Origin: CAMNAO01 sp045605145
Lineage (GTDB): Bacteria > Bacillota > Clostridia > Oscillospirales > Oscillospiraceae
NCBI GenBank assembly: GCA_045605145.1
Contig: JAZUPH010000082.1
Location: 1 to 11,898, forward strand
Direction of reading: 5' to 3'
DNA length: 11,898 bases
Part shown: piece by piece, positions 8,255-11,898 of the stretch
How positions within the stretch are numbered: position 1 is the first letter of the stretch
How the letters are laid out: each line of letters opens with the position of its first letter
Notes under the pieces: generated by a model
The model's database searches: none
What the model saw: only the letters and a program-made list of their open reading frames with translations
Told to the model about the DNA's origin: nothing
Position numbers and translations under genes: made by a program

Positions 8255-8833
8255 TCACTTTAATCGGGTAAAATGTTGTATAAGAGCTAATGTGTTCGAT
8301 TGGTTTATTAAAACGTCTTTATGCGCTGTTGTAATCATTTCTATATCAGGGTTATCAAAGGGTTCCAATAACTCAAGGTAAACACTTGCTGCGCGCATGT
8401 AGAGCTGCCAGGTACATTTGTCTGGATCGTGCCCGCAAAACCTTAGTATCTCAATTATAATTTCACTCATTTGGCTTTTGCCATTGGGAAAAGCGGACTT
8501 TACTTTGTCGTTGTTGGTATTTACAAGAGAGTTGTATGCCCAATCGAGCTTTTCTGCATGAGTTTGAGAAGTATAAGTGTAGGGCTGGGATGAAAGTTGG
8601 GGATTCTTATTGGCCATATCTTGAGGATCGTCATTTGGTAAAGTAAACAAATGGAGCAGTTGTCTTAATGGTCCACTGACAAGAGAACTAAAAAATGAAA
8701 TGTACGGATTATGTCCTTTTCGTTTGGCAATATAAAAAGGAATAAGAGAAATTAAAGACCAGAATAGCAGCGCAGCAATAACTTCCCACGGTGATGCATC
8801 CATAAATAAATAATCAACAGGGCGATTATTCAT
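8255..8833 (-). CDS. Predicted membrane protein of unknown function (inverted accessory gene)
   Basis: A 192-residue protein I do not recognise as a whole. Residues 16-36 form a hydrophobic helix, followed by AKRKGHNPY and a second hydrophobic stretch (44-66) ending FTLPND. This helix, basic KGxNP loop, helix, LP arrangement is seen in many small bacterial membrane proteins. A linker (67-95) leads to a C-terminal soluble helical domain with Cys118 and Cys125 (FCGHDPDKC). It is AT-rich and stands alone against all neighbours, with its own promoter (8926-8955) and terminator (8204-8245). That is the typical form of a phage moron or lysogenic-conversion gene expressed from the prophage. A superinfection-exclusion or defence role is possible but not shown. 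The ribosome binding site is weak: GAGAGG about 12 nt before the ATG. Confidence 0.8.
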   Translation of the reverse strand: MNNRPVDYLFMDASPWEVIAALLFWSLISLIPFYIAKRKGHNPYISFFSSLVSGPLRQLLHLFTLPNDDPQDMANKNPQLSSQPYTYTSQTHAEKLDWAYNSLVNTNNDKVKSAFPNGKSQMSEIIIEILRFCGHDPDKCTWQLYMRAASVYLELLEPFDNPDIEMITTAHKDVLINQSNTLALIQHFTRLK

Positions 8834-8900
8834 TGCGTCTCACATCCTCTCGTCACGCGTATGGCAGAGTTGCCCCTTTAATGCTGTAGTTATTATTGTA

Positions 8901-8914
8901 AATGTATACACATT
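8901..8914. promoter_or_regulatory. Palindrome just downstream of the reverse-strand promoter
   Basis: AATGT-ATAC-ACATT has perfect 5-bp arms and overlaps the 8-bp palindrome TGTATACA (8903-8910). It sits 12-25 nt downstream of the -10 box, a place where a repressor could bind. It is only a candidate operator, and in AT-rich DNA such a short palindrome can occur by chance. Confidence 0.35.
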
Positions 8915-8925
8915 GTTTGCGTTCA

Positions 8926-8955
8926 AGTATATCACTGTAGCACAGATGCTGTCAA
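8926..8955 (-). promoter_or_regulatory. Sigma-70-type promoter for the reverse-strand gene
   Basis: Read on the minus strand, TTGACA (8955-8950) and TATACT (8931-8926) are separated by 18 nt. This is a near-consensus housekeeping promoter about 90 nt upstream of the ATG at 8833. The -35 box lies inside the phage-gene remnant (codons GCT GTC AAC), so the inserted gene uses sequence from its host fragment. Confidence 0.8.
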
Positions 8956-9063
8956 CGGCGGTGCGGCGGCGGACACCACACTGGCGGCAAAGGATCGTGG
9001 TCTGAGCGACGATCAGGCGCTTATTTTGGGTACAGTAGCGGGTGCGGTGGAGGCCGTGACGGA

Positions 9064-9160
9064 GAGATTCAGCATCGAAGCACTTCTTGACCCAGACCTG
9101 ATGGCCGATGGTTTTCTTAAATATGTATGGAAGAACATGGTTACAGAGGGCAGCGAAGAA
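9064..9160 (+). repeat. 97-bp direct repeat, copy 1
   Basis: This copy is identical base for base to 9258-9354 (offset 194). The flanks diverge at once on both sides (A versus T before, G versus A after). It encodes RFSIEALLDPDLMADG and the NMVTEGSEE segment of the broken phage protein. The interval between the copies is also exactly 97 bp. Confidence 0.97.
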
Positions 9161-9172
9161 GGCGCATCGAAC

Positions 9173-9258
9173 CAAGTCGGAGGCCAAGCGGTCTTAGGAA
9201 GACAATGTCATAAATCAACTCCTTGGCTCACAGAACGACATGGCTACGATCCGACTTG
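9173..9258. repeat. 9-bp inverted repeat bracketing the spacer between the direct repeats
   Basis: CAAGTCGGA (9173-9181) and TCCGACTTG (9250-9258) are perfect inverted copies that enclose most of the spacer. The spacer also has a small palindrome, GTCTT-AGG-AAGAC (9191-9203). This could be a very small insertion or a hairpin-forming rearrangement junction. No coding content is visible. Confidence 0.5.
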
Positions 9259-9354
9259 AGATTCAGCATCGAAGCACTTCTTGACCCAGACCTGATGGCC
9301 GATGGTTTTCTTAAATATGTATGGAAGAACATGGTTACAGAGGGCAGCGAAGAA
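9258..9354 (+). repeat. 97-bp direct repeat, copy 2
   Basis: Exact second copy of 9064-9160, in the same orientation. The perfect identity in non-coding debris points to a recent duplication. Confidence 0.97.
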
Positions 9355-9372
9355 ATATCGGACGCGGGCTGA
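9258..9372 (+). pseudogene. Second remnant of the same phage protein gene
   Basis: Starting inside the direct repeat, the frame reads RFSIEALLDPDLMADG and on to TEGSEE as in the first remnant, then continues as ISDAG and a TGA stop (9370-9372). It has no start codon with a ribosome binding site. Past the stop the same frame stays open to 9435 and encodes a Cys/Lys-rich run (RGCNCGKKKKC), which may be the tail end of another lost gene or chance. Confidence 0.65.
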
Positions 9373-9421
9373 CCGCACAGCAGCCGGGGCTGTAACTGCG
9401 GTAAAAAGAAAAAATGCGACC

Positions 9422-9459
9422 GGGGCGGGTGTTAGAGATAACACCCCCCTTTTTGTTAT
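9422..9459 (+). terminator. Terminator-like hairpin, copy B of the 38-bp repeated element
   Basis: GGGTGTTA (9427-9434) and TAACACCC (9439-9446) form a perfect 8-bp stem closed by a GAGA tetraloop. GG (9424-9425) can pair further with CC (9448-9449) across a C-C mismatch, and five T's follow (9450-9454). It matches 1295-1332 at 34 of 38 bases, and the differences lie on the 3' side of the stem. It stands 29 nt before the first lysis-cassette gene, so read-through from the structural genes would meet it. Confidence 0.75.
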
Positions 9460-9488
9460 GCTGTCAGTACCGGGGGAAGGAGGAATGC

Positions 9489-9914
9489 ATGGACGTACTG
9501 TTCGAATTTCTGGGTGAGCATTGGAAGACGGTCGGGCTGATAGCGGCTGTCTTTATTGACATATCACCCATAAAAATCAGCCCCATAAAGGCGCTGTTTC
9601 GCTTTTTGGGGCGTATGCTCAACGCCGATGTGGTAAAAGAGCTGAAGGCGCTGAAAACCGCCCAGCAGCGGCAGCAGGAGGCCATTGACGCCAACGAGAT
9701 GGATCGCATCCGCTGGGAGATTCTGGAGTTTGCCAACTCCTGCAGACATGGCCGCCTTCACACCAAGGACGAGTTTCAGCATATCATAGCACAGCGGGAT
9801 AAGTATGAGGGTCTGTGCCAAAGGCACAGCGTGACAAACGGCGTGTTTGATGCCGAGTATGAATACATTCTGCGCATAAACCGCCGCTGTCAGGACGAAA
9901 ACACATATCTGTAA
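9489..9914 (+). CDS. Phage lysis-cassette protein with N-terminal hydrophobic segment and coiled coil
   Basis: A 141-residue protein. The frame opens at 9414, but that part covers the repeated hairpin. ATG 9489 has AAGGAGG (9477-9483) 5 nt upstream and is the real start. Residues 12-25 (WKTVGLIAAVFIDI) are hydrophobic and could anchor or lie on the membrane. A Pro-rich ISPIKISPIKALF segment follows, then NADVVKELKALKTAQQRQQEAID (about 47-69) as a short coiled coil, and a conserved-looking C-terminal half with EFANSCRHGRLHTKDEF. I remember this architecture from many Firmicutes prophages, always just before the holin, without a proven function. A role in lysis or membrane association is inferred from that position. 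The holin gene follows 48 nt later. Confidence 0.88.
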   Translation: MDVLFEFLGEHWKTVGLIAAVFIDISPIKISPIKALFRFLGRMLNADVVKELKALKTAQQRQQEAIDANEMDRIRWEILEFANSCRHGRLHTKDEFQHIIAQRDKYEGLCQRHSVTNGVFDAEYEYILRINRRCQDENTYL

Positions 9915-9921
9915 ACAAAAA

Positions 9922-9940
9922 GCCGCCCTACAGCGGCGGC
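9922..9940 (-). terminator. Small GC-rich hairpin with a T-run only on the minus strand
   Basis: GCCGCC (9922-9927) and GGCGGC (9935-9940) form a 6-bp stem with a 7-nt loop. On the minus strand it is followed by TTTTTGT (complement of 9915-9921), as in a weak terminator. No reverse gene ends here, so it may block antisense transcription or only shape the mRNA between the two lysis genes. Confidence 0.4.
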
Positions 9941-9962
9941 AAACAAAAGAAAGGAGAACTGC

Positions 9963-10172
9963 ATGACCAAAGAAACAGCCCTGCGCTGGGCGAAAGCCGC
10001 AGCCATCAGAGCTATACGAACCGTGGCCCAGACAGCCGTGGGCATGCTCACCGGCGAGGTTATGGGCATTATGCAGGCCGACTGGATGGCGGTGCTTTCC
10101 GTGTCGGCAATGGCTGGCATCGTTTCGCTGCTGACCAGCGTGGCGGGCCTGCCCGAAGTTAAGGAGGAGTGA
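9963..10172 (+). CDS. Phage holin, r1t-like
   Basis: A 69-residue membrane protein that should assemble in the cytoplasmic membrane and open holes to release the endolysin. It has a basic N-terminus (TKETALRWAKAAAIRAIRT), a first hydrophobic helix (about 20-36), a short turn with MQADW, a second helix (about 42-60) containing a LLTSVAGLP end, and a charged tail (EVKEE). The IRAIRTVAQTAVG and SLLTSVAGLP segments match the r1t-type holins common in Firmicutes phages. ATG 9963 is preceded by AAGGAG (9951-9956). The endolysin starts 3 nt after its stop, and the endolysin's ribosome binding site lies within the last codons of this gene. Confidence 0.93.
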   Translation: MTKETALRWAKAAAIRAIRTVAQTAVGMLTGEVMGIMQADWMAVLSVSAMAGIVSLLTSVAGLPEVKEE

Positions 10173-10175
10173 TCC

Positions 10176-11159
10176 ATGACGGCAGTTGAGCGGGTAATCG
10201 CCCGCGCACTGGGAGAGGTGGGGTACGAGGAAAAGGCGGATGCCGCCGGGCTTGACGATGCCGCCGCCAATGCCGGCAGCGGCAACTACACCAAGTACGC
10301 CCGCGACCTTGACGCACTGGGCGTCTACAACGGCGGCAAGCAGGGCTACGAATGGTGCGATGTGTTTGCCGACTGGTGTTATATCATGGAGTTCGGCAAG
10401 GACCTTGGCCTGCGCCTGATCTGCCAGCCGGAGCGGTCCTACGGCGCGGGCGTCAATTCGTCCGCCCGCTATTACCGCCAGGCGGGGCGGCTTGACGATC
10501 AGCCCCGGACGGGCGACCAGATATACTTCATCGACAGCAGCGACGGGCTCTACTATCACACGGGCATTGTGGTCGATGTGGATGACGCGGCGATTACCAC
10601 CGTTGAGGGCAACGCGTCGGATACGGTTGCCCGCCGCCGCTACGCCCACACCGATCCGCGCATCGGGGCCTTCGGACACCCCAGGTGGGAGCTGGTTGAA
10701 GATGCCCCCACCATCGCGCCCCAAACACCCATAGAGGACGAGGGCGCACCTATTGCCGTGGGGGACACCGTGCGCCTGAAGGAGGATGCGGTGGTTTACG
10801 GCAGCGAGCGGCGCTTTTCCCCGTGGGTGTACAATACCGATCTGTATGTGCGCAGCGTCAGCGGCGACCGGGTGACGGTATCCACACTTAAAGAGGGCGC
10901 GGTCACCGGACGCGTCCATGCAAAGTATCTTAGGCGTCTTTCTGCTGCCGCTGTGCCTAACGATGTGATCCGCGTGGGTGACACCGTGCGCCTTAAAGAG
11001 GGGGCGAAGGTCTATGGCAAAGACTACGGCTTTTCTCCGTGGGTATACAGTGCCGACCTGTATGTGCGCAGCATCAGCGGCGACCGGGCGGTGGTGTCCC
11101 CCATACCCAGAGGTGCCGTGACCGGCAGCGTGGATGTGAGGTATCTCTATAAGGTGTAA
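10176..11159 (+). CDS. Phage endolysin: CHAP-type peptidase with two C-terminal repeats
   Basis: A 327-residue lysin expected to cut peptidoglycan after holin opening. The N-terminal catalytic domain (about 1-172) shows the CHAP/NlpC-like pattern: Cys61 in YEWCDVFADWC, His128 in YYHTGIV and Glu144 in VEGNASD as the probable triad. A linker rich in Pro (177-192) leads to two homologous repeats (about 193-255 and 265-326). Each begins VGDTVRLKE and contains FSPWVY, LYVRS and SGDR, and together they probably bind the cell wall in the manner of SH3-like modules. There is no signal peptide, consistent with holin dependence. ATG 10176 has AAGGAGG (10161-10167). The catalytic bond (amidase or endopeptidase) cannot be told from the sequence. 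Confidence 0.93.
   Translation: MTAVERVIARALGEVGYEEKADAAGLDDAAANAGSGNYTKYARDLDALGVYNGGKQGYEWCDVFADWCYIMEFGKDLGLRLICQPERSYGAGVNSSARYYRQAGRLDDQPRTGDQIYFIDSSDGLYYHTGIVVDVDDAAITTVEGNASDTVARRRYAHTDPRIGAFGHPRWELVEDAPTIAPQTPIEDEGAPIAVGDTVRLKEDAVVYGSERRFSPWVYNTDLYVRSVSGDRVTVSTLKEGAVTGRVHAKYLRRLSAAAVPNDVIRVGDTVRLKEGAKVYGKDYGFSPWVYSADLYVRSISGDRAVVSPIPRGAVTGSVDVRYLYKV
10758..11156 (+). repeat. Two tandem coding repeats of the endolysin (period 216 bp)
   Basis: The unit beginning at 10758 recurs at 10974 with long identical stretches, for example GACACCGTGCGCCT, CTGTATGTGCGCAGC and ATCAGCGGCGACCGGG-like runs. The copies differ mostly at third positions and in surface residues, which indicates an intragenic duplication kept under selection. 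Confidence 0.85.
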
Positions 11160-11189
11160 GCGCGTTGGTGATCTACCCGCAAATGCAAC

Positions 11190-11224
11190 ACAGGCCGCCC
11201 AATTTGGGTGGCCTGTAACTTTTT
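11190..11224 (+). terminator. Intrinsic terminator after the endolysin
   Basis: ACAGGCCGCCC (11190-11200) pairs with GGGTGGCCTGT (11206-11216) as an 11-bp stem with one G-T wobble and a 5-nt loop, followed by AAC and five T's. It begins 31 nt after the endolysin stop and closes the lysis unit. Confidence 0.9.
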
Positions 11225-11256
11225 AGATTATGATTGTACGAGGGTCAAACCCGGGT

Positions 11257-11271
11257 GCAACAAATTGTTGC
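11257..11271. promoter_or_regulatory. Candidate operator palindrome of the XRE regulator
   Basis: GCAACAA-A-TTGTTGC is a perfect palindrome with 7-bp arms around one base. It abuts the -35 box (11272), so a bound protein would touch RNA polymerase. The regulator encoded just downstream is the obvious candidate for binding, by the usual autoregulation of XRE proteins. Confidence 0.55.
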
Positions 11272-11301
11272 TTGACTTTTTCGCGTCCTTATTGCTATCC
11301 T
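11272..11301 (+). promoter_or_regulatory. Promoter of the XRE regulator gene
   Basis: TTGACT (11272-11277) and TATCCT (11296-11301) are separated by 18 nt, with a TGC extended -10 element (11293-11295). The start codon follows 36 nt downstream. Confidence 0.7.
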
Positions 11302-11337
11302 GAAACTGTCATGAGAACAATGAAAGGAGCGGGAAGC

Positions 11338-11898
11338 ATGGCAAAGGTGAGTGAAAATTTACGCCGCTTCCGGCAGGACAGCGGTTTAACCCAGGAGCAG
11401 GTCGCGCAAAAGCTGTATGTGACGCGGCAGACTGTTTCCGGCTATGAGTCAGGCCGGACCCAGCCGGATATTGAAACTTTGCAAAAACTGGCGGATATCT
11501 ACGGTGTAGAGCTGACGGAAGTAATATACGGTGAGAAACGCGGCGAGAAAATATACGCGGCACTGAAAATCACCGCAGTGATTCTGTTGGCTGTGTTGCT
11601 GCTTTTGCTGCTTATTCAGGCGGTTATGTTATGGGTAATTAACCGTTATTACGCGTTGGAACCGGGAACGCTAACTGACACGGAATTGCAGATATTTGAG
11701 CTTAGACGAAAAGTGCTGTCGGCACGCAGTATAATGGATGTTGTTATTCGTAATATGTATCCATTGGGATGGACGGCGCTGTTTGTGCTGACTCTGATCC
11801 TGAAAAAGCCTGTCCGTATGAAGGATAAGCTGTTCTACACTTTTGTGCTTGTATTCGGCTCTGCCTTGGCGGTGTTTCCGTGGATGTGGACTGATCCA
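11338..11898 (+). CDS. Membrane-anchored XRE-family transcriptional regulator (3' end outside window)
   Basis: 187 residues are visible and the frame is open at the window end. Residues 6-60 form a Cro/C1-type helix-turn-helix, with SGLTQEQVAQKLYVTRQTVS and YESGRTQPD as the core and recognition helices. A hydrophobic helix (77-101), rich in Leu, follows directly after a basic linker. Further hydrophobic stretches lie at 143-156 and 165-182. This layout, a DNA-binding domain fused to membrane helices, is known from Firmicutes regulators that may sense membrane or envelope state. ATG 11338 has AAAGGAG (11323-11329). The gene follows the lysis terminator and has its own promoter. Whether it belongs to the phage block or to the host is unclear. 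Its modest hydrophobic C-terminal part is unlike a classical phage repressor, so I lean to host. Confidence 0.88.
   Translation, partial: MAKVSENLRRFRQDSGLTQEQVAQKLYVTRQTVSGYESGRTQPDIETLQKLADIYGVELTEVIYGEKRGEKIYAALKITAVILLAVLLLLLLIQAVMLWVINRYYALEPGTLTDTELQIFELRRKVLSARSIMDVVIRNMYPLGWTALFVLTLILKKPVRMKDKLFYTFVLVFGSALAVFPWMWTDP

Larger units (their letters stand above)
8939..9259 (+). pseudogene. Remnant of a large phage protein gene (internal fragment)
   Basis: An open frame without its own start or ribosome binding site reads STDAVNGGAAADTTLAAKDRG, then a GTVAGAVEA segment, LLDPDLMADGFLKY and NMVTEGSEEGASN. After about 9175 it turns into sequence unlike the family and stops at 9257-9259. I recall very similar segments (Ala/Gly-rich, AAKERGLS, TEGSEEGA) inside giant phage proteins of Firmicutes, so this is an internal piece of such a gene. 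It is cut off upstream by the inserted reverse-strand gene and downstream by the 97-bp repeat spacer. It resembles the C-terminus of the 6310-8205 protein. Translation is unlikely. The stretch between the genes at 8833 and 9489 holds only this fragment, the second fragment, the repeats and one hairpin. Confidence 0.75.

Noticed and set aside
8840..9187. Minus-strand frame of 115 codons beside the inverted gene
   Set aside because: It is antisense to the remnant and the first 97-bp repeat. The same peptide appears again antisense to copy 2 (9244-9444) simply because the DNA is duplicated.
9064..9354. Template/variable repeat pair of a diversity-generating retroelement
   Set aside because: The copies are completely identical, with no adenine-specific changes, and no reverse transcriptase is present.
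9064..9354. Beginning of a CRISPR-like array
   Set aside because: Only two copies exist. The unit is far too long, is coding-derived, and no cas gene is near.
9414..9488. Earlier ATG at 9414 for the lysis-cassette protein
   Set aside because: It would translate the repeated hairpin and has no ribosome binding site, while ATG 9489 has AAGGAGG at proper spacing.
1050..11340. Attachment-site direct repeats bounding the phage block
   Set aside because: I compared the stretch after the aspS terminator with the stretch after the endolysin and saw no convincing shared sequence. There is no integrase or tRNA gene to guide the search.

Overview
The window looks like the genome of a moderately GC-rich gut Clostridia member (Oscillospiraceae/Ruminococcaceae type). 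The evidence is the aspartyl-tRNA synthetase sequence, the AGGAGG-type ribosome binding sites, the interspersed GGATTGCCAC/GCAATGACA intergenic repeat, and phage proteins of kinds common in that group. The genus is inferred, not shown.

Layout. Positions 2-994 are the 3' half of the host gene aspS, closed by a strong intrinsic terminator (1014-1048). An intergenic stretch (about 1050-1378) holds a 126-bp inverted-repeat element and a second terminator-like hairpin. A phage-derived block then runs rightward to about 11225. It encodes the large terminase (1379-2788), a P22-type portal (2799-4742), a Prp-family cysteine protease (4746-5051), a Tyr/Asn/Gln-rich helical protein (5093-6313) and a 631-residue helical protein (6310-8205). 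A lone reverse-strand membrane-protein gene (8255-8833) follows, with its own promoter and terminator. Next come broken fragments of a large phage protein, including a perfect 97-bp direct repeat (8939-9372). The block ends with a lysis cassette: a 141-residue membrane-associated protein (9489-9914), an r1t-type holin (9963-10172) and a CHAP endolysin with two C-terminal repeats (10176-11159). An intrinsic terminator (11190-11224) closes it. The window ends inside a membrane-anchored XRE-family regulator (11338 onward) with a clear promoter and an adjacent palindrome.

How the genes fit together. Terminase and portal form the DNA-packaging motor. Prp-like proteases mature capsid or scaffold proteins. 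The two long helical proteins lie where minor head, ejection or connector proteins would be expected. Holin and endolysin release virions. I find no small terminase, scaffold, major capsid, tail, integrase or replication gene. The block is therefore either a decayed prophage, a packaging/lysis module acting with other loci, or an element whose capsid I cannot recognise. Signs of decay and exchange cluster at 6060-9360: composition shifts, a truncated large gene, orphan fragments, a direct duplication and an inserted reverse-strand gene. A 38-bp terminator-hairpin element occurs at the head of both rightward units (1295 and 9422).
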